A stretch of DNA of 64,000 bases from Pseudocolwellia agarivorans (lineage in GTDB: Bacteria; Pseudomonadota; Gammaproteobacteria; Enterobacterales; Alteromonadaceae). The notes under the pieces are model-generated. The model ran no database searches. It was not told where the DNA came from and saw only the letters and a list, made by a program, of their open reading frames with translations. The stretch spans positions 186,001-250,000 of the forward strand of contig NZ_MUZU01000004.1 in the NCBI RefSeq assembly GCF_002000085.1. The letters are read 5' to 3'. A program made the translations under genes and the position numbers. This document shows, piece after piece, positions 50,780-61,302 of the stretch; the first letter of the stretch is position 1; each line of letters begins with the position of its first letter.

Positions 50780-52300
50780 CTAGGCTACTTGAGGCGAGCT
50801 TTTTTCTTCTTTATCTTCTTGCTCTGCGAGTAATTCCCAAAATCGAGTTTTAAGGCTAAGTAATAAAATTACGATACCGATACCAATACTAAATAAACTA
50901 ATTTGAATATACAGTGATGGCATTTGTTCAACGTTATTTGGATCAAAGCTTCCAGCTAGTAAACCTGAAATAATATTACCAATAGAGTAGGTTAAAACAA
51001 ACACGCCCATCATTTGTCCGGCAAAACGCTTAGGTGATAACTTACTAACCGCACTTAATGCGGTTGGGCTAAGAATTAATTCACCCACGGTATGTAGAAA
51101 GTAAGTTGCTATAAGCCAGTAAGGCGCTACTTTTAGTCCTGATGCCGCATATTGCGCGGCAAAAAACATAATAATAAAACCGCTGGCCATAATAATTAAA
51201 CCAATAGCACATTTTAAACCGTATGCCGGAGTCACTAATTTTTGACCTAGTTTCATCCATAAAGCTGCAAAAAATGGCGATAAAATAATAATGAAAAAAG
51301 CATTAGCAGAACCCATCCATGCTGGTGGTATTTCAAAACTGCCTATCATTCTATCGGTGTAATCTCGCGCAAATAAATTCAGTGATGAGCCAGCTTGCTC
51401 AAACCCAGACCAAAAACAGGCCGAAGCAATACATACTAATAATAATGCGGTTAATCTGAGGGTTTCACTTTTCGATAATTTTCCAAACATATAAATAGCA
51501 GTGTAATATAATACAAAAATTGCCGAGAAGGTGATGGCAGTATATTGAGCTAAAACAACCGCATTAATTATAATTTGTCCTTGAAAAACAAGTGTTGTAA
51601 TAACGGCTACTGTAATTAAAAAGCCAACGATAACAAGCCAGGCTGTTTTGGCTCCTTTAGGTGATAAAGGTGAAGGAGGTAAAAGGCCAGCACCATTTAG
51701 TTTTGGTGCGGTTAATTTATATTGTATTAAGCCAAGCCCCATGCCTATTGCTGCAGCACCAAAGCCCCAGTGCCATCCCATATTGGTTGCTAAGTAGCCA
51801 CATATAATATAGCCAAAGAAAGAACCTAAATTAATGCCCATATAGTAAATGGCATAACCTGCATCTCTGCGTCTATCTTTTGATGAATATAGCTGGCCAA
51901 CCATAGCGCCAATATTCGGTTTTAATAATCCAGTACCTAAAATAACGAGTATCAAACCAACAAAAAACGTTTTATCGTTAGGTAGGGCAAGTACTATATG
52001 TCCTATGGTGATAATTATACCGCCATACCAAACTGTTTTTTGCCCCCCTAGTAACCTGTCGGCAATCCAACCGCCGGGAAGTCCCATAAAATAAACGCTA
52101 CCTGTATACAAACCATAAATTGCACCAGCTGTTGCTACGGTTAATGCTAACCCTCCTTCTTGCAGCGTGGCTGTCATAAAAAGAACTAGTAGGGCACGCA
52201 TGCCGTAATAACTCATTCTTTCCCACATTTCTGTAAAAAAAAGTGTGGTTAATCCTGAAGGATGGCCGAAAAATTTTGTATCTTGTGATGATTGTTCCAT
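50780..52300 (-). CDS. Proton-dependent oligopeptide transporter (POT/PTR2)
   Basis: Inner-membrane MFS-type symporter importing di- and tripeptides with protons. 506 residues with about 14 helices. Diagnostic ExxERxxYY motif at FFTEMWERMSYYGMRALL (about 16-33), the PTR2 pattern GGWIADRLLGGQKTVWYGG, and the later GSSLNLFARDYTD. Conserved helix-7 Trp and helix-10 FLHTVGELILSPTALS are present. ATG start with AAGG nine bases upstream. Stands alone, divergent from the tviB-type gene. Confidence 0.93.
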   Translation of the reverse strand: MEQSSQDTKFFGHPSGLTTLFFTEMWERMSYYGMRALLVLFMTATLQEGGLALTVATAGAIYGLYTGSVYFMGLPGGWIADRLLGGQKTVWYGGIIITIGHIVLALPNDKTFFVGLILVILGTGLLKPNIGAMVGQLYSSKDRRRDAGYAIYYMGINLGSFFGYIICGYLATNMGWHWGFGAAAIGMGLGLIQYKLTAPKLNGAGLLPPSPLSPKGAKTAWLVIVGFLITVAVITTLVFQGQIIINAVVLAQYTAITFSAIFVLYYTAIYMFGKLSKSETLRLTALLLVCIASACFWSGFEQAGSSLNLFARDYTDRMIGSFEIPPAWMGSANAFFIIILSPFFAALWMKLGQKLVTPAYGLKCAIGLIIMASGFIIMFFAAQYAASGLKVAPYWLIATYFLHTVGELILSPTALSAVSKLSPKRFAGQMMGVFVLTYSIGNIISGLLAGSFDPNNVEQMPSLYIQISLFSIGIGIVILLLSLKTRFWELLAEQEDKEEKSSPQVA

Positions 52301-52670
52301 TCACATTACCTTTTTTATTGTTTTATTATCGTTTTGATTTTTTCTAACAAAAGTTAATCATTAAAAATTGTTAAATTGACTTTATTTAAAAAATACCACA
52401 CAAAGCAAATAAATCAGTTGAACTGTTTATATATAAGGATCAATTACCCTAGAATTAAATGGTTTTATAGTATTTATACCCGTTATTAAGTTTATAGATA
52501 AATGAAATGTTAATATAAAGTATAAAATATCTTATATGTAAAATTATTTTAAAGAGAACAATAAATTAGTCGTACGAGTATTATTTACGTTATAGGTTTA
52601 TTTTGTTTAATCTTTAATAGTAATATAAGAGCAATTATTTGAAATTTTAACGAACGGGTTAACATAGTAT
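52301..52670. promoter_or_regulatory. Divergent AT-rich intergenic region
   Basis: 370 bases between the peptide transporter (-) and the UDP-sugar dehydrogenase (+). Very AT-rich; it must hold both promoters, but no convincing -35/-10 pair, hairpin, RNA gene or small ORF was seen. Confidence 0.4.
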
Positions 52671-53951
52671 ATGTCGCAATCATTAAACGATGTAAAAATT
52701 GGTATCATTGGTTTAGGTTATGTAGGTTTACCTTTAGCCGTTGAATTTGGTAAAAAGTATCAAACTGTTGGTTTTGATATTCATGAAAAACGTATTGCTG
52801 AATTAAAATCAGGGCATGATTTTACATTAGAAGTTTCTTCTGAAGAATTAGCGGAATCAAAGCATATTAGCTATTCGTGTAATGTAGAAGACTTAAAAAG
52901 CTGTAACGTTTACATTGTTACGGTACCAACACCTATCGATAAACATAAGCAACCTGATTTAACACCTTTAGTTAAAGCAAGCGCAATGCTAGCAAAAGTC
53001 ATTTCTAAAAACGATATCGTTGTTTATGAATCAACGGTTTACCCTGGTGCAACGGAAGAAGTTTGCATCCCTGAAATAGAAAAGCATTCAGATTTCATTT
53101 TTAACAAAGATTTTTTTGCTGGTTATAGCCCTGAGCGAATTAACCCTGGTGATAAAGAACACCGTGTTACTAATATTCTAAAAGTAACATCAGGTTCAAC
53201 GCCTGAAATAGCAGAGTTTATTGATCAGCTTTATGGTTCAATTATTACTGCGGGTACTTATAAAGCTTCATCAATTAAAGTCGCAGAAGCTGCAAAAGTT
53301 ATTGAAAATACTCAGCGCGATTTGAATATTGCCTTGATTAACGAATTAGCAGTAATTTTTAATAAACTAGATATTGATACAGAAGAAGTATTAAAAGCGG
53401 CTGGCACAAAATGGAACTTTTTACCGTTTCGTCCAGGGTTAGTGGGAGGTCACTGTATTGGTGTAGATCCATATTACCTAACGCATAAAGCTCAATCTAT
53501 TGGTTATAATCCTGAAGTTATTCTTGCGGGTCGTCGTATTAACGATGGTATGGCTGAATATGTGGTTTCTCAATTAACTAAAACAATGATCAAGCGTAAG
53601 TTACAAGTTAATGGCGCTAACGTATTAGTTATGGGGTTAACGTTTAAAGAAAATTGCCCAGATGTTCGAAATACTAAAGTTGTAGATATTTTGTCTGAAC
53701 TTGCTGAATACCAAATGAATGTTGATGTTTACGATCCTTGGGTAAACCCTGAAGATGCAAAACATGAATACAATGTTGACCTTATCTCTGAACCTAAGCT
53801 AGGTAATTACGATGCTGTTATTTTCGCCGTTGCACATAACCAGTTTAAAGCGATGAGCAATAGTGATATTAAAGCAATGATGAAAGCTGAGCATATTATT
53901 TATGATTTAAAATATATGTTAGATATGGATTTTTCGGATATCCGCTTATAA
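52671..53951 (+). CDS. tviB: UDP-N-acetyl-hexosamine 6-dehydrogenase, TviB/VipA type
   Basis: NAD-dependent enzyme oxidising C6 of UDP-GlcNAc (or UDP-GalNAc) to the uronic acid, the source of HexNAcA in surface glycans. UDP-Glc/Man dehydrogenase family: N-terminal NAD fold [18 protein letters not shown] (about 10-27), [26 protein letters not shown], central [19 protein letters not shown], catalytic cysteine in [15 protein letters not shown], and C-terminal UDP-binding [19 protein letters not shown]. 426 residues. Pairing with a TviC/WbpP-type epimerase favours GalNAcA synthesis. Confidence 0.88.
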   Translation: MSQSLNDVKIGIIGLGYVGLPLAVEFGKKYQTVGFDIHEKRIAELKSGHDFTLEVSSEELAESKHISYSCNVEDLKSCNVYIVTVPTPIDKHKQPDLTPLVKASAMLAKVISKNDIVVYESTVYPGATEEVCIPEIEKHSDFIFNKDFFAGYSPERINPGDKEHRVTNILKVTSGSTPEIAEFIDQLYGSIITAGTYKASSIKVAEAAKVIENTQRDLNIALINELAVIFNKLDIDTEEVLKAAGTKWNFLPFRPGLVGGHCIGVDPYYLTHKAQSIGYNPEVILAGRRINDGMAEYVVSQLTKTMIKRKLQVNGANVLVMGLTFKENCPDVRNTKVVDILSELAEYQMNVDVYDPWVNPEDAKHEYNVDLISEPKLGNYDAVIFAVAHNQFKAMSNSDIKAMMKAEHIIYDLKYMLDMDFSDIRL

Positions 53952-53984
53952 ATTGTATTAAATACTTTTAAATATAAAACCTAG

Positions 53985-54022
53985 AAACCAAACTTTTACC
54001 AATGTAGATGTTTGGTTTTTTT
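53985..54022 (+). terminator. Intrinsic terminator after the dehydrogenase gene
   Basis: Arms AAACCAAAC and GTTTGGTTT with a 16-base loop and a run of seven T. It would separate the dehydrogenase from the epimerase gene, at least in part. Confidence 0.8.
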
Positions 54023-54176
54023 ATATAGAGATTCGTTTTATATCGTAATTTTTTTATTAGGCGTGAAATTTATTCAGCTATGGCTGTTGAGGCTTAAAAT
54101 CCTTCACTTATTAATGTTATACTTCTTTTATATTTGGGATCAGTATCTCTACTATAAAATTATCGCTCACCCATAA

Positions 54177-55208
54177 ATGGAACATTCAATGAATCGATAT
54201 CAAGAAATTCAAGCAAGCTTAAAAAATAATACTAAAAAATGGCTGATTACGGGCTGTGCCGGTTTTATTGGTTCTAACTTACTTGAAACTTTACTTTTGT
54301 TAGATCAAGAAGTTGTAGGTTTAGATAACTTTGCAACTGGGCATCAAAAGAATTTAGACGAGGTTAAAACTCAAGTTTCAGCAGAGCAATGGGCTAAGTT
54401 TACTTTTATTGAAGGTGATATTCGAAACCTAGAAGATTGTCATAAAGCTGTAACTGATGTTAATTATATTCTACATCAAGCTGCTTTAGGTTCTGTACCG
54501 CGCTCTATTGCTGATCCTATTATGACAAATTCGGCTAATGTAACCGGTTTTTTAAATATGTTAGTAGCAGCAAAAGAAGCGAAAGTTGAAACGTTTGTTT
54601 ATGCGGCTTCAAGCTCTACTTATGGTGATCATCCTGCGCTTCCTAAACTTGAAGACAATATTGGTAAACCTTTATCGCCCTATGCGGTTACTAAGTATGT
54701 AAACGAGCTTTATGCAGATGTGTTTTTTAAAACCTATGGTTTAAATACTATAGGGTTACGCTATTTTAATGTATTTGGTAAAAGACAAGACCCTGATGGC
54801 GCTTATGCAGCTGTTATTCCTAAGTGGACTTCAGCCATGTTTAATAATGAAGATGTATTTATTAATGGTGATGGTGAAACTAGTAGAGATTTTTGTTTTA
54901 TTGAGAACGCAGTACAAGCGAATATTTTAGCTGCTACCTCAAATGATGAAGCTAAAAATAATGTATACAACGTAGCTGTTGGCGACAGAACCACATTAAA
55001 TATTTTATTTGATAGCTTAAAAAATGCCTTAAAAACAAATGATATTAGCTATGAAAAATCGCCTGTTTACCGAGAGTTTAGGGCTGGAGACGTTCGACAT
55101 TCTCAAGCTGATATCGGTAAAGCCAATAGCTTATTAGGATACGACCCTGAATATCGTATTCAGTCAGGTATTGAAAAAGCGATGACTTGGTACGTAAGTA
55201 ACTTATAA
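54177..55208 (+). CDS. tviC: UDP-N-acetylglucosamine C4-epimerase, TviC/WbpP type
   Basis: Extended SDR that interconverts UDP-GlcNAc(A) and UDP-GalNAc(A). An N-terminal helix (about 1-20) precedes [19 protein letters not shown]; then [28 protein letters not shown], and the catalytic [11 protein letters not shown] with [12 protein letters not shown]. The N-terminal extension and GSVPRSI motif are typical of WbpP/TviC and not of GalE. 343 residues; the ATG at 54189 is an alternative start. Confidence 0.88.
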   Translation: MEHSMNRYQEIQASLKNNTKKWLITGCAGFIGSNLLETLLLLDQEVVGLDNFATGHQKNLDEVKTQVSAEQWAKFTFIEGDIRNLEDCHKAVTDVNYILHQAALGSVPRSIADPIMTNSANVTGFLNMLVAAKEAKVETFVYAASSSTYGDHPALPKLEDNIGKPLSPYAVTKYVNELYADVFFKTYGLNTIGLRYFNVFGKRQDPDGAYAAVIPKWTSAMFNNEDVFINGDGETSRDFCFIENAVQANILAATSNDEAKNNVYNVAVGDRTTLNILFDSLKNALKTNDISYEKSPVYREFRAGDVRHSQADIGKANSLLGYDPEYRIQSGIEKAMTWYVSNL

Positions 55209-55260
55209 AACATTATAATTAATAAACAATTTAAAAAAACGAAGACAATAAGGAAAATTG

Positions 55261-56157
55261 ATGACTAACAAAATTAAAAAAGCAGTAATTCCAGTTGCCG
55301 GTTTAGGAACTCGTATGTTACCTGCCACTAAAGCTATACCAAAAGAAATGCTGCCGATAGTTGATAAGCCTCTGATTCAATACATTGTGAATGAATGTAT
55401 TGCGGCAGGTATTAAAGAAATTGTGTTAGTAACTCATTCATCAAAAAATGCTATTGAAAACCATTTTGATAAATCGTTTGAATTAGAAACAACCCTAGAA
55501 AAGCGTGTTAAGCGTCAATTACTTGAAGAGATTCAAGCTATTTGCCCTAAAGGGATTACGATTTTACATGTACGCCAAGGCGAAGCTAAAGGTTTAGGTC
55601 ATGCGGTATTAAAAGCTCGCCCAATTATAGGCAATGAACCTTTTGTTGTTGTGTTACCTGATGTAATTTTAGATGAAACAACGGCTAACTTAAAAACAGA
55701 AAACTTAGCTGCAATGCTAACGCGATTTGACGAAGTAGGACATAGCCAAATTATGGTTGAACCTGTACCTATGGAGCAAGTGAAAAACTACGGTGTAGTT
55801 GATTGTGGTGGCGAAGAGTTAGTTGCCGGCGAGTCAAAAGCTATGACTGCTGTTGTTGAAAAACCTGATGTTGATGATGCGCCATCTAATTTAGCTGTTG
55901 TAGGTCGTTATGTATTATCTGCTGAAATTTGGAACCTACTGGCTATTACACGTCCAGGTGCGGGTGACGAAATTCAGTTAACTGATGCAATAGATGCATT
56001 GATGGAAAAAGAAACCGTTGAAGCATTTCATATGACAGGTAAATCTCATGACTGTGGCTCTAAATTAGGTTATATGAAAGCGAATATTGAATATGGTTTA
56101 CGCCATCCAGAAATTGCAGAAGAGTTTAAAGCTTACGTAAAACAACTTGTTTGCTAA
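55261..56157 (+). CDS. galU: UTP-glucose-1-phosphate uridylyltransferase GalU
   Basis: Makes UDP-glucose for glycan synthesis. Nucleotidyltransferase motif [24 protein letters not shown] at residues 8-31, [38 protein letters not shown] and the C-terminal [21 protein letters not shown] use the ATG at 55261 (AGGAAA upstream); a TTG directly before it is in frame. 298 residues. Downstream of the epimerase by 52 bases. Confidence 0.95.
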   Translation: MTNKIKKAVIPVAGLGTRMLPATKAIPKEMLPIVDKPLIQYIVNECIAAGIKEIVLVTHSSKNAIENHFDKSFELETTLEKRVKRQLLEEIQAICPKGITILHVRQGEAKGLGHAVLKARPIIGNEPFVVVLPDVILDETTANLKTENLAAMLTRFDEVGHSQIMVEPVPMEQVKNYGVVDCGGEELVAGESKAMTAVVEKPDVDDAPSNLAVVGRYVLSAEIWNLLAITRPGAGDEIQLTDAIDALMEKETVEAFHMTGKSHDCGSKLGYMKANIEYGLRHPEIAEEFKAYVKQLVC

Positions 56158-56185
56158 TAGAAAACTCTAATACTGCTTTATAAAT

Positions 56186-56219
56186 AAAAAGACCTATAAC
56201 GTTTGTTATAGGTCTTTTT
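56186..56219 (+). terminator. Intrinsic terminator after galU
   Basis: Perfect 15-bp arms (AAAAAGACCTATAAC / GTTATAGGTCTTTTT), loop GTTT, ending in a five-T run. Likely the end of the tviB-tviC-galU group; cysD begins 133 bases later. Confidence 0.93.
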
Positions 56220-56351
56220 GATGACACACCTATCTTTCCAGTTTTATTTATTCTTATTTCGTCTAACCAAGTCATTTCTTATATGGAAGTGTTGTCTTAG
56301 CTGTGTCATTATAATCTCACTTATATTTTACTAAAAGTTAGTATTACAGCG

Positions 56352-57251
56352 ATGAATTTAACTCACTTACAGAAACTTGAAGCTGAATCAATCCACATTA
56401 TGCGCGAAGTTGCGGCAGAGTTTGATAACCCTGTTATGCTTTATTCCGTAGGTAAAGATTCAGCTGTATTATTACACCTTGCTCGTAAAGCTTTTGCTCC
56501 GGGTAAAATTCCATTTCCTTTATTACATGTAGATACTACGTGGAAGTTTAAAGAAATGATCGCCTTTCGTGATGAAATGGCTAAAGAATATGGCTTTGAA
56601 TTATTAGTACATAAAAACCAAGAAGGGATTGACGCCGGTGTTGGCCCATTTACTCATGGTAGTGCTAAACATACCGATATAATGAAAACTCAAGGATTAA
56701 AACAAGCCCTTGATAAATACGGTTTTGACGCTGCTTTTGGTGGTGCTCGTCGTGATGAAGAAAAATCTCGCGCTAAAGAACGTGTTTACTCTTTCCGTGA
56801 TAAAAATCACCGTTGGGATCCAAAAAGCCAACGTCCAGAGTTGTGGAATATCTACAACGGTAAAGTAAATAAAGGTGAAAGTATTCGTGTTTTCCCATTA
56901 TCTAACTGGACAGAATTAGACATTTGGCAATATATCTATTTAGAAAGCATCAAAATTGTTCCTTTATACCTATCTGCTGTACGTCCTGTTGTTGAACGCG
57001 ATGGTACATTAATTATGGTTGATGATGATCGTATGCCGATTGAAGAAGGCGAAGAGATACAAATGAAGAATGTACGTTTTCGTACATTAGGTTGTTACCC
57101 ACTTACTGGGGCTGTTGAGTCTGACGCAACAACCTTGCCTGAAATTATTCAAGAAATGTTATTAACAAAAACTTCTGAGCGCCAAGGGCGTGTTATTGAC
57201 CATGATTCATCTGGTTCAATGGAGAAGAAGAAAATGGAAGGTTACTTCTAA
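56352..57251 (+). CDS. cysD: Sulfate adenylyltransferase small subunit CysD
   Basis: Catalytic subunit of ATP sulfurylase, making adenosine 5'-phosphosulfate (APS). PAPS-reductase-like fold with the PP-loop [20 protein letters not shown] (about 29-48), [35 protein letters not shown] and the C-terminal [12 protein letters not shown]. 299 residues, family length (about 302). ATG start. cysN follows after a 151-base gap, longer than usual. Confidence 0.96.
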   Translation: MNLTHLQKLEAESIHIMREVAAEFDNPVMLYSVGKDSAVLLHLARKAFAPGKIPFPLLHVDTTWKFKEMIAFRDEMAKEYGFELLVHKNQEGIDAGVGPFTHGSAKHTDIMKTQGLKQALDKYGFDAAFGGARRDEEKSRAKERVYSFRDKNHRWDPKSQRPELWNIYNGKVNKGESIRVFPLSNWTELDIWQYIYLESIKIVPLYLSAVRPVVERDGTLIMVDDDRMPIEEGEEIQMKNVRFRTLGCYPLTGAVESDATTLPEIIQEMLLTKTSERQGRVIDHDSSGSMEKKKMEGYF

Positions 57252-57297
57252 GTACTGCTTTCATTGTTAACTAAACATTAAAGAAAATATTCGTACA

Positions 57298-57330
57298 GTG
57301 GGTTTAAATAAATGAGTTACCTAAACCCGC
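57298..57330 (+). other. Hairpin in the cysD-cysN gap
   Basis: GGGTTTA (57300-57306) pairs with TAAACCC (57322-57328), extendable by a T-G and a G-C pair. There is no T-run, so it is not a terminator; it may act as a processing or stabilising element between two subunit genes that should be expressed together. Confidence 0.4.
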
Positions 57331-57402
57331 TATACCGTAAAAAATTAAACGTAAATTAGGCGATAGGCATTGGCTTTCGCACAAATTTCGAAAGGAACAA
57401 TC

Positions 57403-58812
57403 ATGAGTCCAAACACAGGCTTACTTGAAACAGATATTGAAGCTTATTTAAAACAGCATGAAAACAAAGAAATGGTGCGTTTCTTTACATGTGGTAGCGT
57501 TGATGATGGTAAAAGTACTTTAATTGGTCGTTTACTGCACGATTCAAAAATGATCTTTGAAGATCAATTAGCTGCCATCGAAAAAGACAGCAAAAAGTCA
57601 GGTACTACCGGTGAAGCCGTTGATTTAGCTTTATTAGTTGACGGTCTGCAATCAGAGCGTGAACAAGGTATTACTATTGATGTTGCTTACCGTTACTTTG
57701 CTACCGATAAGCGTAAGTTTATTATTGCCGATACTCCGGGCCATGAGCAATATACACGTAACATGGCAACGGGTGCTTCAACATGTGACTTAGCAATTAT
57801 ATTGATTGATGCGCGTCATGGTGTACAAGTGCAAACTCGTCGTCATTCATTTATTTGTTCATTATTAGGTATTAAGCATGTATTAATTGCTGTGAACAAA
57901 ATGGATTTGGTTGATTACAGCCAAGAGCGTTACCAAGAAATTAAAAAAGAATATCGTGAATTTGCTGACGATTTAGCGTTTGAAGATGTACGTTTTGTAC
58001 CTATTTCAGCGTTAAACGGCGACAACGTAGTAGACGAAAGTGTGAACATGCCTTGGTATCCGGGCGCTACTATGATGAAGCTATTAAATACTATTAAAGT
58101 AGATGGTGACGAAAGCTTTACTCAGTTTAGATTCCAAGTGCAATATGTTAATCGTCCTAACTTAGACTTCCGTGGTTTTGCGGGTACTGTGGCATCAGGA
58201 CATGTACGTGTTGGTGATTCAATTGTTACCTTGCCATCAGGTAAAGAAAGTACTGTTAAGTCTATTGTTACTTTTGAAGGTGAAATTGAGCGTGCTGATA
58301 AAGGCATGGCGGTTACACTAACATTAGACACTGAAATCGATATCAGCCGTGGTGAGTTAATTGTTAAGAAAGATAACTTACCGATCACGTCTAAAGAAAT
58401 TAATACCACAGTGGTATGGATGCATGAAGACGAGCTTGAACCGGGTCGTGATTACTACATTAAACATGGTAGTAAAATGACAGCAGGGCATGCAATTAAT
58501 GTTGAACATCGTATCGATGTAAACAACATGAAAAAAATTGATGTTGACCAACTAGCGTTAAACGAAATTGGTTCAGTAAACTTTGAGTTGGAAGAAGCGT
58601 TACATTTTGATGCTTATAACGACAACAAAACATCTGGCGCATTTATCATTATCGACCGTTTAAGTAATATCACGGTAGGTGCGGGTATGATCAATCATGC
58701 GATTGATGCTAAAGATGCAAAAACCTATTCAGAGTTCGAAATTGAATTTAATACATTGGTTCGTAAACACTTCCCTCATTGGGGTGCTCGAGATATTTTA
58801 AAATCTAAATAG
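57403..58812 (+). CDS. cysN: Sulfate adenylyltransferase large subunit CysN (GTPase)
   Basis: EF-Tu-like GTPase subunit whose GTP hydrolysis drives APS formation. G1 [17 protein letters not shown] (about 29-45), G3 [17 protein letters not shown] and G4 [10 protein letters not shown], followed by beta-barrel domains. I choose the ATG at 57403 (AAAGGA eight bases upstream), giving 469 residues; the longest frame's extra 11 residues match nothing. No fused CysC domain, in agreement with a separate cysC downstream. Confidence 0.95.
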   Translation: MSPNTGLLETDIEAYLKQHENKEMVRFFTCGSVDDGKSTLIGRLLHDSKMIFEDQLAAIEKDSKKSGTTGEAVDLALLVDGLQSEREQGITIDVAYRYFATDKRKFIIADTPGHEQYTRNMATGASTCDLAIILIDARHGVQVQTRRHSFICSLLGIKHVLIAVNKMDLVDYSQERYQEIKKEYREFADDLAFEDVRFVPISALNGDNVVDESVNMPWYPGATMMKLLNTIKVDGDESFTQFRFQVQYVNRPNLDFRGFAGTVASGHVRVGDSIVTLPSGKESTVKSIVTFEGEIERADKGMAVTLTLDTEIDISRGELIVKKDNLPITSKEINTTVVWMHEDELEPGRDYYIKHGSKMTAGHAINVEHRIDVNNMKKIDVDQLALNEIGSVNFELEEALHFDAYNDNKTSGAFIIIDRLSNITVGAGMINHAIDAKDAKTYSEFEIEFNTLVRKHFPHWGARDILKSK

Positions 58813-58872
58813 CCCTTTTAAAGAGCTAGACTCTATGAATTATTATAATTTGTACACCAAAGGCTCTTTTTA

Positions 58873-60600
58873 ATGGGTATATCTCAATGGTTAATGGTTG
58901 CTATTTTTATAGCAACCTTTGCCGGTCTGGTTAAATTTCAACATGTACCTGAACGTGTATTTTCAGCGGCTATGCTGATGTGTTTAGGTGTATCTTTTGT
59001 TTCTTATGAAGATATTCTTGCTAATGCGGTTAATCCAGGGTTAGTCACGCTTATTTTATTGGTTTTATGCTCATTTTCTTTTGAGCGAACCAGTGTGTTA
59101 CGACGCTTATCGACCTCTATGATCAGTGGTTCTGCGTTCGCTTCTTCAATTAAAACCTTAATTGGTACGGCATTCTCCTCAGCATTAATGAGTAATACGG
59201 CTGTTGTTGCTTCGCTTATTTCCACCATTAAAAATAATAAAGTAGTTAACCCCGGTAAGTTGTTAATTCCTTTATCTTTTGCTGCGATTTTAGGCGGCAC
59301 ATTAACTTTAGTGGGAACATCTACTAACTTGATCGTAAACAGTATGTTGATTGATCAAGGCCATGAGAGTTTAGGTTTTTTTGATTTTACTATTATTGGT
59401 GTGTGTGCCTTATCAGTATGTTTACTCGTAATTTTTTTACGTATTAATACTTTACCTGATATGGAGCTGCAAGAGCTTTCAACCAACGAATACTTAGTTG
59501 AAGCCAGAGTTAGCTTAGAATCAAAACTGGTAGGAAAAAGCATTGAAGAAAATGGTTTAAGAAATTTAGACTCGTTATTTTTGGTTGAACTAGTACGTAA
59601 TGGTCGGTTACTTTCCCCTGTAAGTCCTGATGAAGTGGTGCAAGCCAAAGATAAGCTTATTTTTAGTGGTGATATTTCTAAAGTATTAACCCTTCAGCAG
59701 TTTGATGGTTTAACGCTATTTGCTGAGCAAGACGGGCTATTACGTGAAAACTTAACTGAAGTTTTAATAAAGCCTGATTCAGCCGTAATAGGTAAAACAT
59801 TAAAAAGTGCGGGCTTTAGAGCTCGATTCGACGCTGCTGTTGTGGCGATAAGGCGAGAAGGTTCAACTCTATCAGGTAAGCTAGGAGAAATTACTCTTCA
59901 ATCGGGCGACTTTCTAATTTTAGCTGTAGGTAACGATTTTAGTTCCCGTACCAATTTATCCAAAAACTTTTATATTTTGTCAGGTCATCAACCAGAAAAC
60001 ATGTTGAGTGGCTGGCGTGATTCTTTAACGGTAGGTGGTTTTTTAGTCACAATAGCGGCATCAGCACTTACGCCTTTATCGTTAGTAACGTGTTTGATTT
60101 TTTATATTGCCTTACTTATTTTTACGGGTTGTTTAACAGTAAACGAAATAAAGCGCCGCTTCCCATTAGAAATATGGATGATAGTACTTGGTGCGTTAAC
60201 TTTGGCAAAGTCGCTAGAAAATAGTGGTGTTATTAGTATATTAGCCAATGGCATAGAAAGCTTGTTACAAGGTCAAAGCCATTATGTGGCACTTATTTTA
60301 GTTTTTATTATTACCTTGTTTTTAACCGAAATTATTACCAATACTGCGGCAGCTGCTTTAGTGTTTCCTATTGCTTACAGCATGAGTGTTGGGTTAGGCG
60401 TAAGTCCGTTACCTTTTGTTATGGCAGTAGCTTTTGCGGCAAGCGGCAGTTTTATGAGTCCCTATGGTTATCAAACTAATGTTATGGTTTACAACGCAGG
60501 CAATTATAAATTATCCGACTTTGTTAAATTTGGTTTACCCGTTTCTATTACATATAGTGTGGTTGTATTAGCCATGTTACCTTGGGTATTTCCTTTTTAA
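58873..60600 (+). CDS. SLC13-family permease with two TrkA-C domains (candidate sulfate transporter)
   Basis: Inner-membrane anion transporter. N-terminal transmembrane half (about 1-190), two tandem TrkA-C (RCK-C) domains in a cytoplasmic insert (about 200-380: ARVSLESKLVGKSIEENGLRNL and EVLIKPDSAVIGKTLKSAGFRA), then a second transmembrane half. SLC13 signature-like motifs: LMSNTAVVASLIS, GGTLTLVGTSTNLIVNSML and AAFAASGSFMSPYGYQTNVMVY. 575 residues. Its place between cysN and cysC makes sulfate the probable substrate, replacing an ABC-type CysPTWA importer. ATG start with AAAGG upstream. Confidence 0.87.
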   Translation: MGISQWLMVAIFIATFAGLVKFQHVPERVFSAAMLMCLGVSFVSYEDILANAVNPGLVTLILLVLCSFSFERTSVLRRLSTSMISGSAFASSIKTLIGTAFSSALMSNTAVVASLISTIKNNKVVNPGKLLIPLSFAAILGGTLTLVGTSTNLIVNSMLIDQGHESLGFFDFTIIGVCALSVCLLVIFLRINTLPDMELQELSTNEYLVEARVSLESKLVGKSIEENGLRNLDSLFLVELVRNGRLLSPVSPDEVVQAKDKLIFSGDISKVLTLQQFDGLTLFAEQDGLLRENLTEVLIKPDSAVIGKTLKSAGFRARFDAAVVAIRREGSTLSGKLGEITLQSGDFLILAVGNDFSSRTNLSKNFYILSGHQPENMLSGWRDSLTVGGFLVTIAASALTPLSLVTCLIFYIALLIFTGCLTVNEIKRRFPLEIWMIVLGALTLAKSLENSGVISILANGIESLLQGQSHYVALILVFIITLFLTEIITNTAAAALVFPIAYSMSVGLGVSPLPFVMAVAFAASGSFMSPYGYQTNVMVYNAGNYKLSDFVKFGLPVSITYSVVVLAMLPWVFPF

Positions 60601-60653
60601 AGCGACTTAAGCGCAATGATTAGACTAAATATCTACACAGAACATAGAGAAGA

Positions 60654-61256
60654 ATGATGAAAACAGAAAATACCGTTTGGCATGAACAAAACATCACTAA
60701 AGAGCAGCGCTCAGCGCAAAAAAATCAAAAGCCATGTTTATTATGGTACACAGGTTTAAGTGGCTCAGGTAAATCAACCGTTGCGAATGCCGTTGATGCC
60801 TTATTATTTGAACGTGGTTGTCATAGTTATTTATTAGATGGTGACAATGTTCGTCACGGCTTAAATGGTGATTTAGGTTTTAGTGATGAAGACCGTGTTG
60901 AAAATATTCGCCGTATTAGCCAAGTCGCTAAACTGTTTGTTGATTCGGGTTTAATTGTTTCAACTGCTTTTATTTCACCTTTTGCTGCTGATAGAACGAT
61001 GGCGCGTGAGATGCTTGAGCAAGGTGAGTTTATGGAAGTTTATATTGATACGCCTATTGCTGTGTGTGAACAACGTGATCCTAAAGGCTTATATAAAAAA
61101 GCCCGCGCAGGTGAAATTAAAGACTTTACGGGAATAGATTCAACTTACGATGTGCCAAGTGCTCCAGAAATTCATGTGAAAACTGATGAAAAATCAATTA
61201 AAGAATGTGCTGAGCAAATCGTGCAACATTTAATTGATAATCAATTTATTCAGTAA
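60654..61256 (+). CDS. cysC: Adenylylsulfate kinase CysC
   Basis: Phosphorylates APS to PAPS, the activated sulfate for reduction or for sulfotransferases. P-loop [21 protein letters not shown] at about 32-52, [36 protein letters not shown] and the C-terminal [17 protein letters not shown]. 200 residues, family length. ATG at 60654 with a second ATG directly after it. Downstream DHH gene starts 46 bases later. Confidence 0.95.
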   Translation: MMKTENTVWHEQNITKEQRSAQKNQKPCLLWYTGLSGSGKSTVANAVDALLFERGCHSYLLDGDNVRHGLNGDLGFSDEDRVENIRRISQVAKLFVDSGLIVSTAFISPFAADRTMAREMLEQGEFMEVYIDTPIAVCEQRDPKGLYKKARAGEIKDFTGIDSTYDVPSAPEIHVKTDEKSIKECAEQIVQHLIDNQFIQ

Positions 61257-61302
61257 GCTTGTTTGCTTAAATAAAAGCTTGGTAGAAAGAGGAAGAAAAT
61301 TC

